This document shows, in pieces, positions 37,303 through 46,402 of a stretch of DNA of 64,000 nt. Positions within the stretch are counted from its first letter, which is position 1; the number at the start of each line of letters is the position of its first letter. This DNA comes from Deltaproteobacteria bacterium (GTDB lineage Bacteria; Myxococcota_A; UBA9160; SZUA-336), in the NCBI GenBank assembly GCA_029261925.1, contig JAJDAJ010000015.1:1-64000 (forward strand), given 5' to 3'. The notes under the pieces were generated by a model, which made no database searches, was not told the origin of the DNA, and saw nothing but the letters and a program-made list of their open reading frames with translations. The translations under genes were made by a program, and so were the position numbers.

Positions 37303-38610
37303 GTGCTGCCCGGTGGGGAGGCTCGCGGTCAGCCGCGCGGGATCGCCGGCACGCTCTACGGAGGCTCCGCGACTCTTCTGATCATCCAGGGGGCCGGCGC
37401 CGCCCTCAGCTTCGGGCTCCACGCGCTGCTCGTCCGGATCTCCGGAGCCGAGCAGTACGGCCACTTCGCATACGCACTGAACTGGCTCGCCATCTTGCTG
37501 CTGCTGGGTCACCTCGGACTCAACACCGCGAGTCTGCGATTCGTGCCGGCCTACCACGCGCACAACGACTGGCCCAGGCTGCGCGGCTTCCTGCGGCTCA
37601 CGCGACGCGCGGTCTTGATGGCATCGGTCGCGGTGGGTGCGGCGACGGCGAGCTTGCTCGCTCTCGCGGCCGAGGGACTCGATCGGGATTTCGCCGGGGC
37701 ACTGTCGACGCTGGCCCTCGGTCTGGCCCCGATCGCACTGCTCACGGTCTGGGGTACGCAGCTCCGTGCGCTCCAGAGGGTCGCTGCCTCGCAGCTCCCT
37801 CTGAGCATCCTGTTCCCGCTCGCAGCAGGCGCGATCGCGCTGGGCATGAGCCGCTCCGAGACCAGAGCGGCAGATCTCGCGCTGCTCTACGTGATCTCGA
37901 TGGGGATCGCAGCGGCCGTGAGCGGCACCCTGCTGCTTCGGGCAACGCCGCTGCCTGCGCGGAGCAGCACATCGGTGTACGAGCGGGGGGAGTGGAGGCA
38001 GGTCACCAGCCGGATGCTGGGCATCGCCCTCCTCCAGGTGCTGCAGCTCCGGCTCGCGACCACGATCCTGGGCCTCGTAGCACCAGCAGAGGAGGTCGCC
38101 CGCTACGCCGTAGCACTCCGACTCTCCACACTGGTGTCCTTCGGTTTCGTCGCCGTGTCGGCCTGGGCCTCGCCCCTGATCGCACAGCGTGAGTCCGTCG
38201 GGGACCGCGAGGGCATGGCGCGCATCTCCAGGCTGGGAGCTCGCGCGACCCTCGCCTTCGCACTCGTCGTCACCGCCATCCTCGCAGTCTGGGGAGACTG
38301 GCTGCTCGCGTTGTTCGACCCTGGCTTCACCGATACCTTCGTGTCCCTGATGATCCTCGCGATTGCCGAGTGCCTGACGTGTTTCACCGGGACCGCAGCG
38401 AGCCTGCTCATCATGACCGGGCACGAGTGGGTCGCGAGGCGCATCGAGGCGGCGGTCGCCGTGGTACTCATCCTGGCCGCTGCGGTGCTGGTTCCGGCAT
38501 ACGGCATTCTGGGGGCAGCGGGCGCCACCCTGGCGACGTCGATCTTCCGCAACACCACTCTCGCGGTCCTGGTCTGGCGCAGGCTGGGCATCCGCTGCGG
38601 GCCGCTCTGA
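37303..38610 (+). CDS. Polysaccharide flippase (Wzx/MATE-like)
   Basis: Polytopic; RISGAEQYGHFAYALNW flippase N-terminus. Confidence 0.8.
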   Translation: MLPGGEARGQPRGIAGTLYGGSATLLIIQGAGAALSFGLHALLVRISGAEQYGHFAYALNWLAILLLLGHLGLNTASLRFVPAYHAHNDWPRLRGFLRLTRRAVLMASVAVGAATASLLALAAEGLDRDFAGALSTLALGLAPIALLTVWGTQLRALQRVAASQLPLSILFPLAAGAIALGMSRSETRAADLALLYVISMGIAAAVSGTLLLRATPLPARSSTSVYERGEWRQVTSRMLGIALLQVLQLRLATTILGLVAPAEEVARYAVALRLSTLVSFGFVAVSAWASPLIAQRESVGDREGMARISRLGARATLAFALVVTAILAVWGDWLLALFDPGFTDTFVSLMILAIAECLTCFTGTAASLLIMTGHEWVARRIEAAVAVVLILAAAVLVPAYGILGAAGATLATSIFRNTTLAVLVWRRLGIRCGPL

Positions 38611-38760
38611 GCAGTCGTATGAGTACGGCGATGCGCAGAGCCCCGCTGTACGGGCAGACTCCGCGACGCTCGGACAGCGGCGCAGAGCATCCGCGCCCTG
38701 CGGCGATCGACCCCGGACCCGGCGACGCACACTTGTCGCTGGCGCTGCTCTTCGACCCCG

Positions 38761-40077
38761 ATGACTGAGGCTCCGGGACGCGTGCATCGCCGCGGCGGGC
38801 ACGAGGTGGCGATCCTGCTCGCGACCCGCGGGTGGATGCTCCTGGCCGGGCTCCTCACGCAGGCTCTCCTCGCGCGCATCCTGGCGCCAGAGGGTAGAGG
38901 CGTCTTCGCGGCGTGTACCGTGTTTGGAACCGTCTTCGGCGTATTGTTCGCCCTGGGCAGTGACCGCGGCGCCCAGTACCAGATGATGTCGGGCAAGCAG
39001 AGCCTCAGCCGTTCGACGTCTGTAGGGCTCGTCATCAACCTGGTGGCATCCCTGGTCGCGATCATCATCGCGATCCCGCTGAGCCGGAGCGGCCTGAGCT
39101 TCTTCGACAACACGGAGCCCCGGGCGCTGGCGATCGCGCTCGTGCTGATCCCGGTGACCCTCGGCGGCACCCTGGTGGACCTGCAGCTCGCCGGAGTCCG
39201 CAGCTTCGGGCGCCTCGGGGTCGCCACCATTCTCCAGTCCGCCGTCTACCTCACGGGGCTGGTCTACCTCGTGTGGTTCCGGGAACTCGGAGTCGAGGGC
39301 GCCATCGTCGCGGTGGTCATCGCCTCGGCTCTCAGGGCGGCCTACGGAGCGTACTGCCTGTTCCGCAACGACGGGCTGCGTCTGACGCCACCGACCCGGC
39401 AGGACTTCCGCGACGTCCTGACCTACGGCATCGCCTACTACCCAGCGCGGATCGGGACCCAGATCGACCTCCAGTCGGGCAGCCTCTTCCTGGCGGCCAT
39501 CGGCACGCGTGCGGAGATCGGCTTCTTCGCGGCGGCAGCCGCACTCACGCTGAGGCTCTTCATGATCTCGGACAGCCTCGAGGTGGCGATTCTTCCCCGG
39601 ATCGCCTCTGGACCGGGCGTGCAAGCCGAGCTGGTCGGCAGGAGCCTCAGGATCTCCGGCCTCGCCACGGGGGTCGGCGCGATCGCCCTGGCCGGCCTGG
39701 CCTGGCCCATCGTCCAGCTGCTGCTGTCCGAGGCCTTCCTCCCCGCGGTACCGCTGATCTGGATCCTGGCGCCGGGAGTCGCCGTGTACGGCGCCGCCAA
39801 GCCCCTGATGTCGTACTTCCGCGGGACGGATCGCGCGGCCGTATGCTCGTGGGCGATCTGGCTCGGGCTCATCGTCAACGCGGCGGTCCTCCTCGGACTC
39901 TACCCCCGGCTCGGTGCCGCGGCGGGCGCGTGGGGAATGACGGCGGGATTCACCGTACGCAGCGCCTATCTCGCGCTGACCTACCGGCGGATTGCCGGAT
40001 GCACGTTCGCGGATACCTGGTGCCCGCAGCGCGCTGATCTCAGCTGGGTCATCGCGCAGATTCGACGGACCCGATGA
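38761..40077 (+). CDS. Second polysaccharide flippase (Wzx-like)
   Basis: RGWMLLAGLLTQALLARILAPEGRGVFAACTVF; polytopic. Confidence 0.85.
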   Translation: MTEAPGRVHRRGGHEVAILLATRGWMLLAGLLTQALLARILAPEGRGVFAACTVFGTVFGVLFALGSDRGAQYQMMSGKQSLSRSTSVGLVINLVASLVAIIIAIPLSRSGLSFFDNTEPRALAIALVLIPVTLGGTLVDLQLAGVRSFGRLGVATILQSAVYLTGLVYLVWFRELGVEGAIVAVVIASALRAAYGAYCLFRNDGLRLTPPTRQDFRDVLTYGIAYYPARIGTQIDLQSGSLFLAAIGTRAEIGFFAAAAALTLRLFMISDSLEVAILPRIASGPGVQAELVGRSLRISGLATGVGAIALAGLAWPIVQLLLSEAFLPAVPLIWILAPGVAVYGAAKPLMSYFRGTDRAAVCSWAIWLGLIVNAAVLLGLYPRLGAAAGAWGMTAGFTVRSAYLALTYRRIAGCTFADTWCPQRADLSWVIAQIRRTR

Positions 40078-40850
40078 CCAGCCCCGGCTCCGAGACGACT
40101 GAGGAACATCGGATGCAGCACATCGAGTTCACGCCGACCCAGGTGATCAAGCGGCAATCGCTGGACGCCGCCGTGCGCGAACGCGAGCGCACGGAGGTCG
40201 GACGCCGGATCGGAACGGCCTCGGGGTGCTTCAGTGTTCCCAGAATCGAGGGCTTCGATCCAGCCAGCGGTACGCTCACGTTCGAGCGCGTACTGGATGC
40301 GGAGCGGATGACCGAGCTGCTGCCCACGCTCACGGCCGTGGAGACGTCGCGCATCTCGGGACGCTGCGGCGCCGCGCTCGCGGCGATTCACGATGCCGCG
40401 GAGTCGTGCCCCCGGGACGATGCGGCCGCGGGACAGGTGAGCCTCCACGGCGACTTCGCCCTCGGTAACCTCCTGTTCAGCCGAGCCCGGGACAAGCTGT
40501 TCGTCATCGACTGGAGCGGAGCGCGGTGGCTTGAAGAGGCCCGGACCGGGCACGGCCCGGCAGCCATCGATCTCTCGATCTTCCTGCTGTCCCTGTTCTA
40601 CCGTCGACCGCTGGACACAGTCCGCGTCATCGATCCCGCGCGCGTCGCTCGCGCATTCCTGGCAAGCTACAATGACGCGCGAGCCGCAGAGTACGACTTC
40701 CTGGAGCTGCGGAGATCGTTCCCCGGCATACTGCGGCGCTACGCGGCGGATCGCTGGCGGGCCCGGGGCGCTCTCCGGATGCTGGTGCGGCTCGACGCTC
40801 TGTGCCACGTCCGCCGCTTCGTACTGAACCTGCCAGAAGGCCTGGAGTGA
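40074..40850 (+). CDS. Aminoglycoside-phosphotransferase-like kinase
   Basis: VSLHGDFALGNLLFS..LFVIDWSGARW; coupled to the flippase by ATGA. Confidence 0.75.
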   Translation: MTSPGSETTEEHRMQHIEFTPTQVIKRQSLDAAVRERERTEVGRRIGTASGCFSVPRIEGFDPASGTLTFERVLDAERMTELLPTLTAVETSRISGRCGAALAAIHDAAESCPRDDAAAGQVSLHGDFALGNLLFSRARDKLFVIDWSGARWLEEARTGHGPAAIDLSIFLLSLFYRRPLDTVRVIDPARVARAFLASYNDARAAEYDFLELRRSFPGILRRYAADRWRARGALRMLVRLDALCHVRRFVLNLPEGLE

Positions 40851-41584
40851 TCCGAACAGTGAGCCAGAGCTACCGGGACTCCCACAGGGAGAAGGGCCCC
40901 GAATACCAGGAGCTGTTCACCGCGCCGCACACGGCGATGGTCTGGCGCATGGAGCGGACCGTGCTGCAGCGGATCGTCGACGAGTTCCTGGACTCGGGTA
41001 TCGATGACTATCTCGATTTCGCGTGCGGAACGGGTCGTGTTCTGGGATTCCTGTCAGCTCGCGCACGATCGGCGACGGGCGTCGACGTCTCCGAGAGCAT
41101 GCTCGAGGTCGCCCGGAAGAATGCTCCGGGTGCGGAGCTGATCTGTGCCGACATCACGCGCGATCACGTCCTGCGCGAGCGCAGCTTCGATCTCATAACG
41201 GCTTTCCGCTTTTTCCCCAACGCCGAGGACGACCTTAGGGTCGGTGCACTCCGGGAGCTGGCGAGCCGGCTCAGGAGCGATGGGGTGCTCGTCTTCAACA
41301 ACCACATCAATGCGGGCAGCCTCGCGATTCGCCTGGCCCGGTTGCGCGGTCGCGAGAGTGCCGATCCGACCACCCGGATCATGTCGCGCCGGGAGGTCGA
41401 GAACCTGGTTGCGGCTGCCGGGCTCGGGATCGTTCGCGAGTACCCGATCGCCAGCTTGCCCCTCAGCAACCGGCACATGATCCGTCCGGTCGCCGTCGTC
41501 GAGTCCGTCGAGCGCGTGCTGGGGCGCATCCCGATGACGCGCTCGATCGCCCAGAACATCGTCTACGTGTGCCGGGCCTCCTGA
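40847..41584 (+). CDS. Class I SAM-dependent methyltransferase
   Basis: YLDFACGTGRVLGFLSARARSATGVDVS; GTGA overlap. Confidence 0.85.
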   Translation: MIRTVSQSYRDSHREKGPEYQELFTAPHTAMVWRMERTVLQRIVDEFLDSGIDDYLDFACGTGRVLGFLSARARSATGVDVSESMLEVARKNAPGAELICADITRDHVLRERSFDLITAFRFFPNAEDDLRVGALRELASRLRSDGVLVFNNHINAGSLAIRLARLRGRESADPTTRIMSRREVENLVAAAGLGIVREYPIASLPLSNRHMIRPVAVVESVERVLGRIPMTRSIAQNIVYVCRAS

Positions 41585-41597
41585 GGCGAGACTCCGA

Positions 41598-42728
41598 TCA
41601 GCCGCGAGCGGCAACCTCGCGATAGACCTCCGCCGTGCGCTGGGCCACCCGGGAGGCACGGAAGCGATCGTCGGCGATGCGGCGCGAGCGCTCGGAGAGG
41701 CGGTCGCGCAGAGGTGCATCGCCGAGTACCCGTGCGAGCTTCTCGGCGATCTCGTCCGGTCGCTGCGGATCGAAGAGGAATCCCGTCGCGCCGTCCTCGA
41801 TCATGTACGGGATTCCGAAGGCACGAGATGCCAGGGCCGGGACTCCCGCGGCCATGGCCTCCTCGATCACGAGGGGCGCGGTCTCCTGGAACGAGGGGAG
41901 TACCAGGGCACTGGCCCCGGCGAGCAGCTCGCGAACGCGTTCGATGGGAAGCGAGCCCAGGAAGTGAACGCGGCCCTTGAGAGCTGCGCTCGCCTCGACA
42001 CGTGCGCGACATGCGCCGTCATAGGCCTGCGTCTCGGCATCGCCCGCCACGTGGAGCTCTGCCTCGGGATAACGTGGTGCGACCTGCTCGAAGGCCTCGA
42101 GAAGCCCGAGCAGGTTCTTGCGCGGGCCGATCCGGCCGACGAACAGGATCCGTCCGGGGATCTCCCGCCGCTCGATCTCGAAGAAGCGATCGTCGATCGG
42201 ATTCTCGATGTCCCAGACCCGGCCACGCAGCTGATCTGCGAGCAGCTCGGTGATGTACGGACTGATGCAGATGACGTCCGTTGCCCGGCGTCGCGCTCGC
42301 GCCTCCACGCGGGCCATCACGGCGGAGCGAAGGCCCCGCAGCGGGCCGTCGGAATACAGCACGTCGCGCTCGCCCAGCCCGTGGATGGTCAGGAGCCAGG
42401 GATAGGGGCACCCGAGGGCCCAGCCGCCGGCTCCCTGAACGTGCACCACCTGGGGCCGGAAGTCCTCGAGCACCCTGCGGATGCGGCGAGGCTCGAGTGC
42501 CCAGTAGGAGAGGAAGCCCGGGCCGGGCGGCCGGGCCAGGTGGCAGACCCGGAACCCCTGCTGCTCCCGGAGGCCGGGCGGGCCGGCACCCGGCGCCACG
42601 ACCAGGAGCTCGACATCACCGGTCGCCGCGAGCTGCGGAGCGAGGTATCGCGCCACGCCCGCGACCCCGCCGACGATACGGGAGGAGTCGGCGGGAAAGG
42701 GAGTCACCATGGCGACGCGAAGTGGCAG
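41598..42728 (-). CDS. GT4 glycosyltransferase (apparent CTG start)
   Basis: VAMVTPFPADSSRIVGGVAGVARYLA, ILFVGRIGPRKN, SFQETAPLVIEEAMAAGVP; GGGAGG-N6-CTG at 42728. Confidence 0.8.
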   Translation of the reverse strand: MPLRVAMVTPFPADSSRIVGGVAGVARYLAPQLAATGDVELLVVAPGAGPPGLREQQGFRVCHLARPPGPGFLSYWALEPRRIRRVLEDFRPQVVHVQGAGGWALGCPYPWLLTIHGLGERDVLYSDGPLRGLRSAVMARVEARARRRATDVICISPYITELLADQLRGRVWDIENPIDDRFFEIERREIPGRILFVGRIGPRKNLLGLLEAFEQVAPRYPEAELHVAGDAETQAYDGACRARVEASAALKGRVHFLGSLPIERVRELLAGASALVLPSFQETAPLVIEEAMAAGVPALASRAFGIPYMIEDGATGFLFDPQRPDEIAEKLARVLGDAPLRDRLSERSRRIADDRFRASRVAQRTAEVYREVAARG

Positions 42729-42903
42729 GGCTGTCCTCCCGGGTTTCCGGATCGTTCTCGGGGTTCCGCCGATCCGGACCCGGCCAGAAATCTCGCGGTG
42801 ATCTGCCCTCCGGTCAACAGGGCGGGCACCCGAGCGTGGCGTGTCGTCGCGTACGCCGCAGGTCGATGAGAGGATTGGAGAGGGTTGACCAGCGGGAGAG
42901 CCG

Positions 42904-44032
42904 GTGAGACCTTCCGCCGATCGACCTGCTCGAGATCTCACACGCCGGACTCACCCACGTCCGCGCCTACCTCACCTTCTTCGCGGCGCGCGGACACCGG
43001 GTGCGATGGGTCGCGTTCGGCGGCGAGCCGGCCGATCCCCCGCCGGGAGTCGATGTCATCCCCCTGGCGCCCGCGTGGCCGGGGCGGGGCATCTCCTGGC
43101 GGAAGCTGGCGCGCGTCGGCGCGTTCCGGGAGCTGCGCAGGATCGTCGCCCGCGTCGCGCCCGGGGTGATCCACGCGCACTTCCTCAGCAGCGCGGGCCT
43201 GCTGGCGGCGCTGGCCGGGGTAGGTCCACTCGCGGTGACGGTGCACGGCTCCGACCTCATGGGGCCGCCCCGCTGGATGCGCCGCCGGATCGCCGGCTTC
43301 GTCGCGCGGCGCGCGGCGCTGCTGAACCCGGTGTCTCACGAGCTCGAGGACACGCTTCGGGCCTGCGGGATCCCGGAGCCGAAGCTGCTGCGCGTGGGCA
43401 TGGGCGTCGACGTCGGGCGCTTCCCGTTCCGGCCGCGGGACGACGCCGCGGATGTGCCGCGCCTGCTGTGCACGCGCTATCTCGAGGAGGTCTACGATCC
43501 GGGGACGATCGTCGGCGCACTGGAGATTCTCCGGACGGCCGGGCGAGACGTGCACCTGACCTTCGCCGCGGGCGGGGGGCTGGGGCCCGGGCTGGAGCAG
43601 CGGATCCACGATTCGGGCCTCTCCGGGAGCGTGGACATGCTCGGCGGCTACGACGCCGATCGGCTCGGTGCGCTGATGGCCACCAGCGACGTGTACGTAT
43701 CGGCCTCGCACCGCGACGGCACGTCGGTCTCCCTGCTCGAGGCCATGGCGGGCGGCCTGTATCCGATCGTGTCGGACATCGCGGCCAACCGGCCCTGGAT
43801 CCGACCCGGCAAAGGCGGTCAGCTCTTCCCTCCGGGCAGCGCCAGCGAGCTGGCCGGCGCAATCGAGCGTGCCCTCGACGACCCGGACCGTGCGGGCGTC
43901 CTGCTCCGGAACCGTGCGCTCGTGGAGGAGCAGGGCGATCGATCCGGTGGCTTCGCGCGGCTGGAGGCAAGGCTCGAGCAGATCGCGGCCCGCGGCCAGG
44001 GCCCCGGCCACGAATCACCCCCGCTACCCTGA
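42904..44032 (+). CDS. GT4 glycosyltransferase (start-proximal frameshift or non-canonical start)
   Basis: IDLLEISHAGLTHVRAYLTFFAARGHRV.., SHRDGTSVSLLEAMAGGLYPI; SD+GTG at 42904 lies in another frame. Confidence 0.75.
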
Positions 44033-44159
44033 GGTGGCATTCCCGGGGAGCTGCTCCTCCGGGCCGCGATCCGCAGTCCGCGCGTATCAGAGCGCGGAAG
44101 CCCCCGCGTGCCTGCAGGTTTCCGGAGGACGCAGCGCGGCGTCCAGCCGGCCCGGGAAT

Positions 44160-44175
44160 TGGCAGGCCTCGTGCA
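44160..44175 (+). promoter_or_regulatory. Candidate sigma-54 (RpoN) promoter TGGCAGG-CCTC-GTGCA
   Basis: GG-N10-GC spacing (44161-62 / 44173-74) in the 218-bp gap before the Gfo/Idh/MocA gene. Confidence 0.4.
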
Positions 44176-44250
44176 TGCAATGCATCATGCGCGGCGGGGC
44201 CCGTCCCGCTGCGCCAGGGGTTCCGCGGCCACGGGACACAGGAGCAGACC

Positions 44251-45252
44251 ATGCGCGACATCGCCCTGATCGGGGCCGGCTACTGGGGCAAGAACCTGGC
44301 GCGGGTCCTCAGCGAGGCCGGCCGTCTGGCCGTGATCTGCGACCCGGGCCTGCCGGCCGCGGAGGTGGCCGCCCGGCACGGGGTCGAGCGCGTCGACTCC
44401 CTCGACCAGATCCTCTCGGACGCCTCGATCCGCGCGGCGCTGGTGGCCACGCCGGCGGTCACGCACTACGAGGTGACCCGCCAGCTCCTGGAGTCGGGTC
44501 GCGACGTCTTCGTGGAGAAGCCCCTCTCGCTGCGCGCCCACGAGGCGCGCCACCTGTGCACGATCGCCGAGCGCGAGCGCCGGGTGCTCATGGTGGGCCA
44601 CCTGCTGCAGTACCACCCCGGGTACGTGCGCCTGCGTCAGCTCGCCGCCGACGGCAGGCTCGGCAAGCTCCAGTACGTGTACTCGCACCGGCTGAACTTC
44701 GGGCGCATCCGCACGGAGGAGAACATCCTGTGGAGCTTCGCGCCGCACGACATCTCGATGATCCTCGGGCTCGCGGGGCAGCTCCCGGTGCGCGTCGGCG
44801 CGATCGGTCACCACTCGCTCTCCGGTGACGTCGCCGACGTGACCACCACGCACTTCGAGTTCGCCGACGGGCTGCGGGCGCACGTGTTCGTGTCCTGGCT
44901 GCACCCGAGCAAGGAGCAGCGGCTGGTGGTGGTGGGCGACCGCGGCATGGCCGTCTTCGACGACACGCAGCCGCTCGCCGAAAAGCTGATCTTCTACCCC
45001 TACAAGGTCGAGTGGGAGGGCAGCGCGCCCCAGTCCATCAAGGGCACGCCGGAGCCCATCGAGATCGACGACGCCGAGCCGCTGCGTCTCGAGGTCGAGC
45101 ACTTTCTCGAGCGCGTCGAGGATCGCAAGACGCCGCGGACCGACGGCGAGGAGGGCCTGCGCGTGATCGAGGTGCTCAACGCCGCGCAGGCCGACCTCGA
45201 CGCGGCGCGCGCCGCGCACGCCCTGGCCGAGGCCAGCCGCGACCGCCGCTGA
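44251..45252 (+). CDS. Gfo/Idh/MocA oxidoreductase (WlbA/WbpB-like)
   Basis: IALIGAGYWGKNLAR, VEKPLS, WSFAPHDISMIL. Confidence 0.88.
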   Translation: MRDIALIGAGYWGKNLARVLSEAGRLAVICDPGLPAAEVAARHGVERVDSLDQILSDASIRAALVATPAVTHYEVTRQLLESGRDVFVEKPLSLRAHEARHLCTIAERERRVLMVGHLLQYHPGYVRLRQLAADGRLGKLQYVYSHRLNFGRIRTEENILWSFAPHDISMILGLAGQLPVRVGAIGHHSLSGDVADVTTTHFEFADGLRAHVFVSWLHPSKEQRLVVVGDRGMAVFDDTQPLAEKLIFYPYKVEWEGSAPQSIKGTPEPIEIDDAEPLRLEVEHFLERVEDRKTPRTDGEEGLRVIEVLNAAQADLDAARAAHALAEASRDRR

Positions 45253-45274
45253 GCGAGCGCGCAGAGGAGCGAGC

Positions 45275-46399
45275 ATGGCGAACATTCCCTTCGTGGATCT
45301 CGCCGCGCAGTACCGCGAGCTCAAGCCGCGGATCGACGCGCGCATCCAGGCCGTGCTCGACCACGGCCAGTTCATCATGGGCCCCGAGGTCGGTGAGCTG
45401 GAGCGCGAGCTGGCACGCTTCACCGGTGCGCCGCACGCGATCAGCGTCTCGAGCGGCACCGACGCCCTGCTGATGGCCCTGATGGCGCTCGAGATCGGAC
45501 CGGGCGACGCCGTCTTCCTGCCGGCGTTCACGTTCACTGCCACCGCGGAGGTCGCGGTCCTGGCCGGCGCCTCGCCGGTCTTCGTCGACGTGGATCCCGA
45601 CACCTTCAACGTCGATCCGGGGTCGCTCCGCGCGGCCGTCCAGCGGACGCTTTCGGCGGGAGAGCTGCGCCCCCGCGCGCTGATCGCGGTCGACCTGTTC
45701 GGGCTTCCGGCCGACTACGCCGCACTGGGCAAGATCGCGGACGAGTTCTCGATCGAGATCATCGCCGACGCCGCGCAGTCGTTCGGCGCCAGGGCGGGCG
45801 AGACCCGCGTCGGGAGCCTGGCTCGCGTCACGGCCACCAGCTTCTTCCCCGCCAAGCCGCTGGGCGCCTACGGGGACGGCGGGGCGATCTTCACCACCGA
45901 CGACGAGCTCGCGGAGGTGCTGCGCTCGATCCGGGCCCACGGCAAGGGCACCGAGAAGTACGAGATCGTGCGCCTGGGTCTCAACGGCCGCCTCGACACC
46001 CTGCAGGCGGCGATCCTCCTGCCCAAGCTCGAGGCCTTTCCGGCCGAGCTCGAGGCTCGCGATCGCCTGGCGCGCACCTACGACGCCGCACTCTCGGAGG
46101 CCGTACGCACGCCCGTACGCATCGACGGCGTGCGCAGTGCCTGGGCGCAGTACTCGGTCCTGGTCGACGATCGCGACGGGCTCGCCGCGTCGCTCCAGGC
46201 GGCCGGGATCCCGTTCGCGATCTACTACCCGGTACCGATGCACCTGCAGGAGGCCTACCGCGAGCACGGCCACGGGGAAGGCTCGCTGCCCGTCAGCGAA
46301 TCGCTCAGCCGGCGGATCCTGAGCCTGCCGATGCACCCGTACATGGACGACGCCACCGCCGCCCGCATCTGCGACGCCGTCGTCGGGGCTGCCCGCTGA
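45275..46399 (+). CDS. DegT/DnrJ/EryC1 aminotransferase (WlbC/WbpE-like)
   Basis: PFVDLAAQYRELKPRID, SVSSGTDALLMALMAL, TSFFPAKPLGAYGDGG. Confidence 0.92.
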   Translation: MANIPFVDLAAQYRELKPRIDARIQAVLDHGQFIMGPEVGELERELARFTGAPHAISVSSGTDALLMALMALEIGPGDAVFLPAFTFTATAEVAVLAGASPVFVDVDPDTFNVDPGSLRAAVQRTLSAGELRPRALIAVDLFGLPADYAALGKIADEFSIEIIADAAQSFGARAGETRVGSLARVTATSFFPAKPLGAYGDGGAIFTTDDELAEVLRSIRAHGKGTEKYEIVRLGLNGRLDTLQAAILLPKLEAFPAELEARDRLARTYDAALSEAVRTPVRIDGVRSAWAQYSVLVDDRDGLAASLQAAGIPFAIYYPVPMHLQEAYREHGHGEGSLPVSESLSRRILSLPMHPYMDDATAARICDAVVGAAR

Positions 46400-46402
46400 T
46401 CG

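Noticed and set aside
38619-38768. 49-aa ORF between the two flippases (MSTAMRRAPLYGQTPRRSD...)
   Set aside because: No SD or family signal visible and composition is non-specific; could be a leader ORF but unsupported.
37009-39624. 871-aa antisense ORF opposite the flippases
   Set aside because: Low-complexity composition; opposite polytopic membrane proteins.
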